Shown here: piece after piece, positions 33,588-44,822 of the stretch
How positions within the stretch are numbered: the stretch's first letter is position 1
Layout of the letters: every line of letters begins with the position of its first letter
Assembly: GCF_029852145.1 (NCBI RefSeq)
Contig: NC_079974.1
Coordinates: 2,917,001 to 2,981,000, forward strand
Direction of reading: 5' to 3'
Length of the DNA stretch: 64,000 nucleotides
Source: Microplitis mediator
Lineage: Eukaryota > Arthropoda > Insecta > Hymenoptera > Braconidae
Notes under the pieces: model-generated
The model's input: only the letters and a program-made list of their open reading frames with translations
Databases searched by the model: none
What the model was told of the DNA's origin: nothing
Translations under genes and position numbers: made by a program

Positions 33588-34933
33588 CTCCTTGAAGAGT
33601 CTCGATTGCATTTATCAGTTTTGTGACAGTCTCAGGTTGTTTTTTTTTATTTTGAAATTTTGTGCGTGCACAATTTTTTATAAATGATTTCAATTTAGGC
33701 CACTTTTCTTTCAATGATGAACCCAGACCTGGATAATCTTTTTCAAAGTCAATTTGAATCTAATTTAAAATTGAAAAAGTTACAATAATTAAAATTCAAT
33801 TTTATATTATAAATCATTAAAATAATTCAATTACAAACCAATTCTATACTCCACGTTAACACCTTACACACGGATATCTGAAATAATTCAAGGAAGTTTT
33901 ATCTCCCATTAGTACGAACTTCCGTGCATTGCTGGTAACTTTCCAATAATTTACCACCTGGTCCCATGGCTGGATTTTTGTATTGAGCCAAGTTAGGAGA
34001 TTTTGACTCTTGTCTATTTACAAATAAATTAAAACATTTAAAGTGAAAAATTATTTTATAATTTGAAGAAATTGACAATACAAAGTTTCGAAAATAAATT
34101 ACCCCCACTACTTACCATCTAAACTAAAATTCGATGTTGTAGCAGAAGAATGTTTATTTTCACTTGAAATTCCGGCTGATCGTAAATTTTTTTTTTCTAA
34201 ATTATAGCGTTCCCAAAGCTTTCCAAACTGGATAGTTCCTCCGTTTTTGGTTTTAGTACTTGGGCTAAAATAAAAAGTTGGATCCTCAGAAAATGTTGCA
34301 CCTATGTCAGCTGCTAATGACTTGAAACGAGTGGTATTTATTCTGTGAGAAATTAATACAGTACAATTTGAAAAGTATAAACTGATTAGGTCTAAAATAA
34401 AAGTCAGGCGTGCAACGTCTAGAGTATAAGCTTGGAATAACCTACTCGAATTTTTCGAGCCTTTCACCAATTTTAAAATTTCTCATGAACAGTAAGATTT
34501 GTATTTCACGTTTCAATAATAATTCAACCAATAAGTTTTGCATATGAGGTGTCAAATAATTATTAAGATGAAAAAAATTTAAAATTAATAGCCCATAATA
34601 ATCTCTACTCAAAAAAGAACGCAAGTTTTCATTGGAATCATATGGTTGAATTGTCGTCTTCGACAAAACGTTCAAGAACGTCGTTGGGGCAAAAAGTGTT
34701 GGTGGAGTGGAGACAGTTGGATTGGAATATAAAGGCAGGGAATGATCTGGAATAATATTGAGAATGTTAACTAATTTGAATTAGGAGAAAACAATAGGAT
34801 GAAATTAACTCAAATTTTAAAAGAAAAAATTATCTATGTAAGTTAAATTTAATTAGAAATCAGTAAGAAACAAAACATTACCTTCAGTTTCAGAGCAACC
34901 AGCAGATGTATCCATTGATGTTATCCCATTCAT
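33588..34933 (-). CDS. Five-exon gene fragment, unrecognised family
   Basis: Five minus-strand exons join in frame with GT-AG introns: 34882-34933 (starts ATG AAT GGG), 34446-34746, 34116-34342, 33868-34013 and 33588-33759. Phases match at every junction. They give about 299 aa. Exon 2 codes for LSRDYYGLLILNFFHLNNYL. Exons 4-5 code for NARKFVLMGDKTSLNYFRYP then IQIDFEKDYPGLGSSLKEKW. The last exon ends with a GTAAAA donor in mid-codon, and I see no continuation before the inverted repeat boundary at 33408, so the 3' end may be lost or lie elsewhere. The L-x-Y-F-x-x-YP...DF-x-x-x-YP pattern recalls uncharacterised proteins common in insects and other invertebrates, but I cannot name it. Confidence 0.6.
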
Positions 34934-35381
34934 TTTGATGACAAAATAATTTTCTCTCTTATTATATGTCTAAATGAATGTCAAATACATAGAATCATTC
35001 ACTTATATTACACTAAAAAACATCGTAACAGCACAATAAACACTAGATGAATATTAAGGTTACGCGGATCAAAACAGCACACGGAGAGAAATGAAGCTCA
35101 ATATAAACGAAAAAATACTGTCTGATTTTCGATTTCTACTAGATCTGTTTAGAGAATCATAAATTATGATAATTTTTATGAAAAATTAGTAGAAAGTAAT
35201 AAGTACGCAAAAAAAATTATAGAGTAGCATAATGATTTTTGAAGTCTTTGATTTTTAATAACCAACAAATATAAAATATGTTATGCTATGAAAGTAATAT
35301 CAAAATAAATCTTGACATTTTATAAATTGAGAGTAAAGTTTTGATAAACGTTTGCTATTAATTGAAATGTAAATAAAAATT
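34934..35381. other. AT-rich stretch, nothing identified
   Basis: Lies between the five-exon gene start and the LTR element. It may include that gene's promoter, but no motif stands out. Confidence 0.4.
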
Positions 35382-37188
35382 TGTTACGTCCAGCTAAAAA
35401 GCTGAACGTTGTATTTTATTTTTAATTTCTGTTGTATTTATTAAAATTGAGCCGACGACCAGATTTTATTTTTTTTATTATCATTTTTATGTTTCGATAA
35501 TATTTAGTGATAAGACATGACGAATGTAAAATGCTCTTAAGGGATTAAGACTTGTTTGCTTTGATATTTTTTTTGAAATGCTAGAGCAAACACCTAAATG
35601 TAATTTTAATGACCCCTCGGGCAACTGTAAAGGCCCAAAGGCCAGCTGAAACATTTTTCGTCGAAACCCAAAAATATTTTTATCAAAAAAAGTGTACGTG
35701 GAATATATTTTTAGTTATAAATAAAAATAATCTTAATCCCTCACTTTATCTTTGAGTGCACTTTTGTCGAGACATCTTGGCATCATAAAACAAATAGAAA
35801 AATTGAATTTTGATGACGAAGTAGTCATTACATAAAATATAAAAAATATTCTAATACTTCTTAAAATAAAAATATTCAAATAAACAATTTAAAAGAATAA
35901 ATAACAATCGAATAAATAATTTTTGAATCATAATATCCAAATAATGAAATTCTAAAAAAAAACAATTAATAACCAAATAAATAATTTCTAAAACGTAATA
36001 TTTCTTAGATTCAAATATTAAAAGAATAACTAATAATCAAATAGAGTTGGCTGCTAGCCACCTATTTTAAATTTAAATTAGGATTTAATTGACTAACAAA
36101 ATAATAGAAAATTATAACAATAAATAAATAATATGGGCTCAACGCCAATCAAAAAAAATATAATGTTAATTAAAATTAATATTTTAAGTTAACAAATCAT
36201 AATGTTATAAAGAATAATAAATAAATTTGAACATTTAAATTTAAAATATTGTTATAAGAAAAAAATTGTACATGTGGATGGATGTGTGGGTGCGCACGCA
36301 CATAGGCCCACATAGGGGTGTGCCCTTAACGCTTTCCTAAGGTGAAAATCTTAGAGAAAGGGAAAGGACCCATAGGAACTGTGTTCCGATTGGACACAGT
36401 TTCCCCCAAACAATAGACGAAATAGGATCCGATAAGAAATTATAAAAGGGGTCGTAAAACAAAAAATAGTTAGTCCCGGACAAGAGGTCCATTGAGGCAG
36501 TGAAGTACAAGTCACAGTGTCTTCACGAAATTTAAGTTACACTAGTTCCGTACTAGTTCAGTTTTATATACAGCGTCCTCACGCTTTTACACTAGTTCCG
36601 TACTAGTCCAGTTTTATACAGCGTTCTCACGCTTTCGCACTAGTTCCGTACTAGTTTATATTATACAAGTGTCCGCACACTTACATTATTAAGAGTTTTA
36701 CTAAAATTAGTGATTTTATAAGTTTAAATTCAACTGTCAAAATAAATTGTTAGCGAAATTAATACCTAGAGTCAGTGAAAACTACGATTAGACAAACATC
36801 CAGTTGCTGCGACTACAGGTATTGTAATTTTTAAGTTTATGTTGTATTAAAATCAAAACATTTCCAACACACGGAAATTGTATCCAAAATTCTATAGTCC
36901 TCTCTAGTTATTAGAACGAATCTTATTGTAAATTAGAGTCGGCTGACTAGCCACCTAATACTTTCAGAAAATAATATCAAGTTTATTGTATTCATATTAT
37001 CGAATTTTTCAATTTTATAATATATAGTAATTTAATTTTTACATCAAACATCTTTTATTTCAACACACCTCCCAGATAAATACACTCAGTGTGATCCCGG
37101 TCTATTGGTCGAAAGACTAGGGCCGAAAATAATAAAAATAATAAATTATGTCCAAAATCACGATACACACCACATTTTGGACGTAACA
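35382..37188 (+). repeat. 5' LTR, 1807 bp
   Basis: Same length as 41441-43247 and identical wherever I compared. Short inverted ends are TGTTACGTCCA and TGGACGTAACA. Confidence 0.92.
36536..36690 (+). repeat. Hairpin-rich direct repeats within the LTR
   Basis: Three copies of ACTAGTTCCGTACTAGT, each a small hairpin, alternate with AGCGTCCTCACGCT, AGCGTTCTCACGCT and AGTGTCCGCACACT, also small hairpins. The block recurs at 42595-42749 in the other LTR. It may be part of the transcribed R/U5 region; function unknown. Confidence 0.7.
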
Positions 37189-37191
37189 AAT

Positions 37192-37209
37192 TGGCGCTCG
37201 AACAGGGAC
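37192..37209 (+). other. Primer binding site, tRNA-Lys type
   Basis: TGGCGCTCGAACAGGGAC starts 3 nt after the LTR. It differs by one base from the standard lysine tRNA primer site TGGCGCCCGAACAGGGAC. Confidence 0.85.
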
Positions 37210-37280
37210 ACATCTGAGTTTATCTGAGAGTTTAGAATATTTGAATTTAAATTTGAGTTTTGGGGAAATAGCTTTACTTC

Positions 37281-37530
37281 CTTTCTTGCTGGACGCGCGA
37301 AAAAGCGCACTAGCTTTTTCCTTCCTCGCTGGACGCGCGAAAAAGCGCACTAGCTTTTTCCTTCCTCGCTGGAAGCGCGAAAAAGCGCACTAGCTTTTTC
37401 CTTCCTTGCTGGAAGCGCGAAAAAGCGCACTAGCTTTTTCTTTCCTTGCTGGAAGCGCGAAAAAGCGCACTAGCTCACTCATTCCCCACTGGATGCGCTT
37501 AACAGCTGCTCTAGTTCCTATACATGCCTA
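37281..37530 (+). repeat. Leader repeat array 1, 40 bp units with GCGC hairpin
   Basis: Five tandem 40 bp units plus one degenerate unit. Each contains GCGCGAAAAAGCGCACTAGC, with GCGC-GAAAAA-GCGC able to form a short stem-loop. It lies in the untranslated leader after the primer site. Confidence 0.85.
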
Positions 37531-37570
37531 ACACATTACGTAAAGCAGGGCACCGTATTTAATACTAGCG

Positions 37571-37890
37571 GAAACAGGGACACATCTGAGTTATTTGGGA
37601 GTTCAGAAAAATTAAATTTAAATTTAAATTTCATTTGAGGAAACAACTTCATTTACTTTTTCCAAGTTTGGCGCGCGAAAAAGCGTTCCAGCTTCCTTTA
37701 TTTTTTTTTTTTCCAAGTGTGGCGCGCGAAAAAGCGTTCCAGCTTTCTTTGCTTTTCTCAAGTTTGGCGCGCGAAAAAGCGTTCCAGCTTACTTTACTTT
37801 TTCCAAGTTTGGCGCGCGAAAAAGCGTTCTAGCTTCCTTCACTTTTTTTTCCAAGTGTGGCGCGCGAAAAAGCGTTCCAGCTTTCTGTGC
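37571..37890 (+). repeat. Leader repeat array 2, related hairpin units
   Basis: Starts with a second copy of AACAGGGACACATCTGAG, as found after the primer site, then five units of about 43-51 bp around TGGCGCGCGAAAAAGCGTTC. The leader therefore looks duplicated, each half with its own hairpin array. Confidence 0.8.
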
Positions 37891-38097
37891 TACTTTTATT
37901 AAATTCCACTACATGAGACATGAGAAAAATCTTCTTTTTATGCCTTAAAGAATACATAAAGCAGGGCCCGTATTTAATACTATCGGAAACAGGAAGAAAT
38001 ACAGAGAGAACTATAGAATGAATACAAAATAAAGATGAATTAAAGTATAATTTTTTCTTTTTTAAAAAAAAATACAACACCAGAAATTTTTGACGAT

Positions 38098-41000
38098 ATG
38101 GCTTTGGCACCAAACCAAAACATATCACTACACGATGCCCTTTCGTTCGTGCCTAAATTTGAGGGAAATCCCGGTGAATTATTGGATTTCCTGAAATGTT
38201 GTAAAGACGCGAAATCCGTGTTACCTGACGGAGCTGAGGGAAATTTAGTGAAATTAATTTACGGTTTTAAATTAAGCGCGTTTGTCAAAGCCTCAATTAA
38301 TTCGGAAATTCCGACAAGCATGACCGATTTATTTGCAAAACTGAAAAGGATTTTTGCACCAGCAAGATCTTTGTTTCAACTTCAGGGCGAACTAGGCCGG
38401 ATATATCAACGTGACGGGGAAGCCGTGTTAGATTTCATGAATCGATTACGGAAAAAAAGATACGAAATCGTCGGATGTTATGAAATCGAAAATACCGAGT
38501 TGACTGACGGACAACTCGAAGACTTTAAAATACAGATAGACGCATCGATATTGGGTTGCTTTACGAAAAATTTAAATGACGAGATTGACCAGCGGATGCC
38601 AGAGTGTCGTAATGTTGACGAGGCTCTGACAGCCGCGATGAAAATTGAAAGAAAATTAACCGCGCGGAAAGAGTTACGTCGCGAGCAAAACATAGAAAAT
38701 CAGTACGGTAAGTCTGTGAATTTTGCTGCAGACAAACAAAATAACTCAGCGGACCAGTCCAGTTATTTCTCCAGAAATAGTCAGCAATTCACGTGTCAGA
38801 TTTGCTATAAAAAAGGGCATATGGCCAAGAAGTGCCCACAAATTAACAGAAGTATAAATAAATACGTAAACGATGAATGTCAACTCCGCGGAAACAGGGG
38901 ACATTCAGCTCGGGATTGCAAAATTAATCTCAACGCTAAACCTTATATAAGTCAAACAGTAGCTTCTACGAATGTTAACGCAAATAATTCGAGTAAATTT
39001 TGTTCGCTACACGAAACAAATACTCACGACACTAGCGAGTGTAGAGTAATCCTACGGTCCGTGACCCAACCCGAAACCGCGTGTTTTTACAGGAAGACGG
39101 AGGAAATTAATACTAACACCGACGCGTTGGCCAGAAACTCCGTCGGAATTTTTCATATTACAACTCGCGCCCAGAGAGTAAGAAAAGAGTCACAAAGCAC
39201 TACTAGACAATTACATACAGAAGTTCTCAAAACTTCTAGACAATTACCTACAGAAGTTCCTGACACTTCTAGACAATTACATACAGAAGTTCCTAACACT
39301 TCTAGACAATTACATGTAGAAATTCCAAACACTTCTAGACAATTACATACAGAAGTTTCGAAAAATTCTAGACAATTACCTACAGAAGTTCCTGACACTT
39401 CTAGACAATTACCTACAGAAGTTCCTGACACTTCTAGACAATTATATACAGAAGTTCCTGACACTTCTAGACAATTATATACAACAGTTCCCAACACTTC
39501 TAGACAACCAAACACAAAAGTTCTCAACACTTCCAGACAATCACATACAGAAGTCCCTAACACTTCTAGACAATTACATGCAGAAATTCCTAACACTTCT
39601 AGACAGTTATATACAGAAGTTCCCAACACTTCTAGACAATTATATACAGAAGTTCCTGACACTTCTAGACAATTATATACAACAGTTCCCAACACTTCTA
39701 GACAATTAGACACAAAAGTTCTTAACACTTCCAAACAATTATACACAAAAGTGCCCAACACTTCTAGACAATTAAACACAGAAGTTCCTAACACTTCTAG
39801 ACAATTAAACACAAAAGATCCCAACACTTCCAGACAATTACTCACAGAAGTTCCTAACACTTCTAAACAATTAAATACAGAAGTCCCCAACACTTCTAAA
39901 TCAAACACAAAATTACCGAACGCTTTTAAATCAAGTACAGAAGTTCCTTACACTTCTAATAAATGGAATACAGAAGTACCGGACATTTCTAGTAACAAAT
40001 GGTACGGCCTCGAACAAAGGCGGGGTAGGCCGCGTAAACGTTGGAAAAGTCCCAATCATTTAAAATTATTTAATAACGTAGTCACTAAGCTAAAAACTGA
40101 CAAGGAAACGGTGTACTCATCGAATGTAAGAGATACCAGTTTCTTGTTAAGCATAGTGGGAGCTGAGACCTCGAGCGAGATAACCAGAATCAGTACCAAA
40201 CATCCCCAAATGTTCAATGCCGAAGACAAGAACTTGGGATGGTTGGGAAGGAAAAAATTAATAGTTTCAAATACAGATAAATTAGACATTTTATTGTACG
40301 TAAACGCCAAATTTATATTTGATGAACGCTATCTAAGGTCTCAGGTCCAGACTTTGTACTCAGATGTACTTACAAATAAATGTAGACTAGGAAAGGGGGT
40401 GCTGAGAAACACGCTCTCTAATGCATCAACACAGCCGGACGAGGTCGCCTTCAGGTACGTGGAAGGCCCAGGATTCATGGCGGTTGTGGCAGGAGAGGTG
40501 ATCTACATCGTGCACCGCATTCCAGTGGAAATCAAGATCCAGAAATTTGACGGATGTTATAATCGTATGTCCATGTTACGGGGCAATCAACGACAATTCT
40601 TGACCCCAAGGACACACGTAATAATCGACTACACAACAGAGTTGCCCTGCAACTGTCCGCTTTTACAGCATTACGAATTGGGCTCGACTTGGTATAAATT
40701 TATGCCAAGAGCCATTAAGACGTTGTCTACAAACACGTTGAAGTCTAATACAACGATGACGTGGAGAGATCAAGGACCCACCAACCTAGCAACTGGTGGG
40801 ATAGATAAAGTGGTTATGGTAACCATGGTACAACAAATCATCAATGGTACTCGAGGGTCATCTTCTTCAATCAACACCCTCAACAAGGAAATATTAGAAC
40901 ATCTGGTCGAAATACCAAGATCCACAACCTGGGAAAAGTTCATTAGATTCGACACATGGTGTGTCGGTATTATTGAGATCGTCATGCTTCTTCGAACGAT

Positions 41001-41241
41001 CCAGTTGGTAGCAGACACCGCAATCCGCGGATATGCTCTGTACTCAGTCTACGGGAAGTCATTGAGCCTCGTAGGAGTTTTCGGGGACTCGCTGATCTAC
41101 CCGTTACACATAGGTAGGCAGAGAGAGGCCGAACTGAACGTGTCTCCACAAGTTCCAGTCAAGAAGATGGAAAAGAGGGACAAATTGATACCACCGGCAC
41201 CCAAGATCTATCCGATCTTGCACAAAGCCGCCATGACCTGA
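38098..41241 (+). CDS. Gag-like / 11-residue repeat / envelope-like chimeric ORF
   Basis: 1047 aa, the only ORF of the element. Residues 1-200 resemble a retroelement Gag (KFEGNPGELLDFLKCCKDA near the start, then helical capsid-like sequence). A CCHC knuckle CQICYKKGHMAKKC lies at 233-246; a second (CQLRGNRGHSARDC) lacks one cysteine, and CSLHETNTHDTSEC follows. Residues 368-631 are 24 tandem copies of an 11-residue unit such as TSRQLYTEVPN. A basic segment RGRPRKRW follows. Residues about 660-1047 resemble part of a retroelement or endogenous-virus envelope glycoprotein, with spaced cysteines, a WY-containing segment and a hydrophobic region near 960-1000 that could cross a membrane. No signal peptide precedes it in this fusion, so surface display seems unlikely. 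No pol domains are present. Confidence 0.75.
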   Translation: MALAPNQNISLHDALSFVPKFEGNPGELLDFLKCCKDAKSVLPDGAEGNLVKLIYGFKLSAFVKASINSEIPTSMTDLFAKLKRIFAPARSLFQLQGELGRIYQRDGEAVLDFMNRLRKKRYEIVGCYEIENTELTDGQLEDFKIQIDASILGCFTKNLNDEIDQRMPECRNVDEALTAAMKIERKLTARKELRREQNIENQYGKSVNFAADKQNNSADQSSYFSRNSQQFTCQICYKKGHMAKKCPQINRSINKYVNDECQLRGNRGHSARDCKINLNAKPYISQTVASTNVNANNSSKFCSLHETNTHDTSECRVILRSVTQPETACFYRKTEEINTNTDALARNSVGIFHITTRAQRVRKESQSTTRQLHTEVLKTSRQLPTEVPDTSRQLHTEVPNTSRQLHVEIPNTSRQLHTEVSKNSRQLPTEVPDTSRQLPTEVPDTSRQLYTEVPDTSRQLYTTVPNTSRQPNTKVLNTSRQSHTEVPNTSRQLHAEIPNTSRQLYTEVPNTSRQLYTEVPDTSRQLYTTVPNTSRQLDTKVLNTSKQLYTKVPNTSRQLNTEVPNTSRQLNTKDPNTSRQLLTEVPNTSKQLNTEVPNTSKSNTKLPNAFKSSTEVPYTSNKWNTEVPDISSNKWYGLEQRRGRPRKRWKSPNHLKLFNNVVTKLKTDKETVYSSNVRDTSFLLSIVGAETSSEITRISTKHPQMFNAEDKNLGWLGRKKLIVSNTDKLDILLYVNAKFIFDERYLRSQVQTLYSDVLTNKCRLGKGVLRNTLSNASTQPDEVAFRYVEGPGFMAVVAGEVIYIVHRIPVEIKIQKFDGCYNRMSMLRGNQRQFLTPRTHVIIDYTTELPCNCPLLQHYELGSTWYKFMPRAIKTLSTNTLKSNTTMTWRDQGPTNLATGGIDKVVMVTMVQQIINGTRGSSSSINTLNKEILEHLVEIPRSTTWEKFIRFDTWCVGIIEIVMLLRTIQLVADTAIRGYALYSVYGKSLSLVGVFGDSLIYPLHIGRQREAELNVSPQVPVKKMEKRDKLIPPAPKIYPILHKAAMT
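39199..39990 (+). repeat. 33 bp coding minisatellite, 24 units
   Basis: The unit encodes 11 residues. A higher-order period of six units is visible (Y-T-E-V-P-D, Y-T-T-V-P-N, then T-K-V-L-N, seen twice). The last three units are degenerate. Frame is kept throughout, though unit 22 is one codon short. Confidence 0.92.
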
Positions 41242-41430
41242 TCAACAACTCCGGAAGTCACCGTCGACACACGAACCTATCATCAAGCAACAGAAATCAA
41301 CAGGACAAGAACCTTCGTTTAGAGATAGCGTGTCAGCATCTTCCGTAAGTTTTTAGATCTCTTGAAAATAAAATTTTGTCGTCGCACTCGCTTGCTTGAT
41401 TCATTTTGAATCAGCTCGTGCTTCCGTCTA

Positions 41431-41440
41431 ACGGCGGGGG
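41431..41440 (+). other. Polypurine tract of pol-less LTR element
   Basis: ACGGCGGGGG directly precedes the 3' LTR; the G run fits a plus-strand primer. Confidence 0.6.
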
Positions 41441-43247
41441 TGTTACGTCCAGCTAAAAAGCTGAACGTTGTATTTTATTTTTAATTTCTGTTGTATTTAT
41501 TAAAATTGAGCCGACGACCAGATTTTATTTTTTTTATTATCATTTTTATGTTTCGATAATATTTAGTGATAAGACATGACGAATGTAAAATGCTCTTAAG
41601 GGATTAAGACTTGTTTGCTTTGATATTTTTTTTGAAATGCTAGAGCAAACACCTAAATGTAATTTTAATGACCCCTCGGGCAACTGTAAAGGCCCAAAGG
41701 CCAGCTGAAACATTTTTCGTCGAAACCCAAAAATATTTTTATCAAAAAAAGTGTACGTGGAATATATTTTTAGTTATAAATAAAAATAATCTTAATCCCT
41801 CACTTTATCTTTGAGTGCACTTTTGTCGAGACATCTTGGCATCATAAAACAAATAGAAAAATTGAATTTTGATGACGAAGTAGTCATTACATAAAATATA
41901 AAAAATATTCTAATACTTCTTAAAATAAAAATATTCAAATAAACAATTTAAAAGAATAAATAACAATCGAATAAATAATTTTTGAATCATAATATCCAAA
42001 TAATGAAATTCTAAAAAAAAACAATTAATAACCAAATAAATAATTTCTAAAACGTAATATTTCTTAGATTCAAATATTAAAAGAATAACTAATAATCAAA
42101 TAGAGTTGGCTGCTAGCCACCTATTTTAAATTTAAATTAGGATTTAATTGACTAACAAAATAATAGAAAATTATAACAATAAATAAATAATATGGGCTCA
42201 ACGCCAATCAAAAAAAATATAATGTTAATTAAAATTAATATTTTAAGTTAACAAATCATAATGTTATAAAGAATAATAAATAAATTTGAACATTTAAATT
42301 TAAAATATTGTTATAAGAAAAAAATTGTACATGTGGATGGATGTGTGGGTGCGCACGCACATAGGCCCACATAGGGGTGTGCCCTTAACGCTTTCCTAAG
42401 GTGAAAATCTTAGAGAAAGGGAAAGGACCCATAGGAACTGTGTTCCGATTGGACACAGTTTCCCCCAAACAATAGACGAAATAGGATCCGATAAGAAATT
42501 ATAAAAGGGGTCGTAAAACAAAAAATAGTTAGTCCCGGACAAGAGGTCCATTGAGGCAGTGAAGTACAAGTCACAGTGTCTTCACGAAATTTAAGTTACA
42601 CTAGTTCCGTACTAGTTCAGTTTTATATACAGCGTCCTCACGCTTTTACACTAGTTCCGTACTAGTCCAGTTTTATACAGCGTTCTCACGCTTTCGCACT
42701 AGTTCCGTACTAGTTTATATTATACAAGTGTCCGCACACTTACATTATTAAGAGTTTTACTAAAATTAGTGATTTTATAAGTTTAAATTCAACTGTCAAA
42801 ATAAATTGTTAGCGAAATTAATACCTAGAGTCAGTGAAAACTACGATTAGACAAACATCCAGTTGCTGCGACTACAGGTATTGTAATTTTTAAGTTTATG
42901 TTGTATTAAAATCAAAACATTTCCAACACACGGAAATTGTATCCAAAATTCTATAGTCCTCTCTAGTTATTAGAACGAATCTTATTGTAAATTAGAGTCG
43001 GCTGACTAGCCACCTAATACTTTCAGAAAATAATATCAAGTTTATTGTATTCATATTATCGAATTTTTCAATTTTATAATATATAGTAATTTAATTTTTA
43101 CATCAAACATCTTTTATTTCAACACACCTCCCAGATAAATACACTCAGTGTGATCCCGGTCTATTGGTCGAAAGACTAGGGCCGAAAATAATAAAAATAA
43201 TAAATTATGTCCAAAATCACGATACACACCACATTTTGGACGTAACA
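41441..43247 (+). repeat. 3' LTR, 1807 bp
   Basis: Direct copy of 35382-37188, including the hairpin block at 42595-42749. AATT follows directly. Confidence 0.92.
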
Positions 43248-44329
43248 AATTATTATGTGCTATATATTATAGTTTTTTAATTATGGATTTGGCAATTTTT
43301 TATAATTTTGTATCAAAAATTATATTCAGCATGAAAATTTTTATTTCAAACAGTATTAAATTCGAAATAAATTCGTTACATTTTAAACTCCTTTGTAAAA
43401 TTTTTTCTCCGAAAAAATGGTTTTTTTGTTTTATATTATAAAAATTTTACAATTTTCGATCACACAAGAATTAATAAGAACTAAAAATAATAATTGCCAC
43501 AATAGAATAACAAAATTTACAGATTTTGTCATGATATTTATATTTACTTCAATTTTTGTTATTATTTACTAGGTATAAATTCTTGAACATTGATTCAATT
43601 GAAAATTCTAAAGCTAGCATAATAAAAATTCTTAAAATTTAAAAACTTTTAGTTTTGTCAGTTGATAAGTTTCATTGTATGATCAGTAGAAATTCTACTT
43701 TATCAGTAATGCGAAATTTCTCGTGCCAGCATAATAAAATTTGTGAAATTCAAACTGATATTTACTCAGTTGAGGAACAACACTTCTAGAAAATCATTAA
43801 AGTTTAAAAAATGATTAACAGTCTTTACACCCATTTAATAAGATTTCATTGAAATACAGCTATTTATAATTTTTTGACAATAATTTTTGTTTGTCTTTGA
43901 GTAATTTTTACAACGGTGTTTAAACAAAATAATCTTTTGTTCTGAATGTTCGGATTTATTTGGTTATTTTTCTGATCAGTACACCGCGGGAATTCATTAA
44001 AGAAGCATCTATTTTATTTAGCAAGTGTCAATTATTCAGTTGAGTTCTGTGGGGTTGTGTGATTGCGAAAATCTTTATTCTTATTGATTTTAATATAATT
44101 ATGCTTATAAGATTTGTTTGCATAACTATTTTTACGTTTAATAATAAATTACACACTTACGAATAAGAATAAATTATATTTTTTTTTGTTTTAATAAAAT
44201 AAAAAACTATTTGATGTATCATTGTATGTAATAAATGTAAACCGCATGGATTTTAATTTTATGGAAAATTAGATGTATTTTTATTTATTTTGTATCATCC
44301 TTATAAATGTTTATTAAGTTAGATGAGTA
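43248..44329. other. AT-rich stretch with scattered TAGCATAATAAAA-like relics
   Basis: No gene is supported. The short phrase AGCATAATAAAAATT or close variants recurs near 43616, 43730 and 45210, suggesting decayed repeats. Confidence 0.4.
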
Positions 44330-44822
44330 GTTATAAGACTTTTTGTAAAATTTATAATATTAATATAATAATTTTAACGAGACTTTTCTTTGCTCTGTAA
44401 ATTCAATATTGTACGAATCGTAAAATTAATTTTTGAAATATATTGTCAACTAACTACCAATACCAATGCTGCTCAAAAAATATAAAATTAATATAAAATA
44501 AAAAATACAGTGTTTTGTGTTGATATTCTCATATATATGTTTCTATCAATTTCATTTAATATTTATACTATACGTTTTTGTATATACATATAAGACTATT
44601 AAAGATAATTGATAGAAACATATGAGAATATCAACACAAAACACTGTATTTTTTATTTTATATTAATTTTATATTTTTTGAGCAGCATTGGTATTGGTAG
44701 TTAGTTGACAATATATTTCAAAAATTAATTTCACGATTCGTGCAATATTGAATTTACAAAGTAAAGAAAAGTCTCGTTAAATTTACTATGTTATGTCATA
44801 AATTTTACAAAGAGTCTCTATA
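44330..44822. repeat. Inverted repeat, foldback-like
   Basis: Arms of about 230 bp mirror each other, for example TACCAATACCAATGCTGCTC against GAGCAGCATTGGTATTGGTA, with many further matches inward and outward around a centre near 44575. A few mismatches exist. No coding capacity. Confidence 0.8.

Larger units (their letters stand above)
35382..43247 (+). mobile_element. Young LTR retroelement lacking pol
   Basis: Two 1807 bp direct LTRs (35382-37188 and 41441-43247) start TGTTACGTCCA and end TGGACGTAACA. They look identical, so insertion is recent. The flanking duplication is AATT (35378-35381 and 43248-43251). A tRNA-Lys-type primer site follows the 5' LTR and a purine tract precedes the 3' LTR. 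The internal 4252 bp has one ORF, a Gag-like/repeat/glycoprotein-like chimera. Protease, reverse transcriptase and integrase are absent, so it needs a helper element. Confidence 0.92.

Noticed and set aside
37281..37890. CRISPR-like 40 bp repeats
   Set aside because: Tandem units without unique spacers inside the leader of an LTR element.
39153..39908. 251-codon open frame on the minus strand, rich in NCLEVLGTSV-like repeats
   Set aside because: It is the antisense shadow of the 33 bp coding minisatellite; periodicity keeps the frame open.
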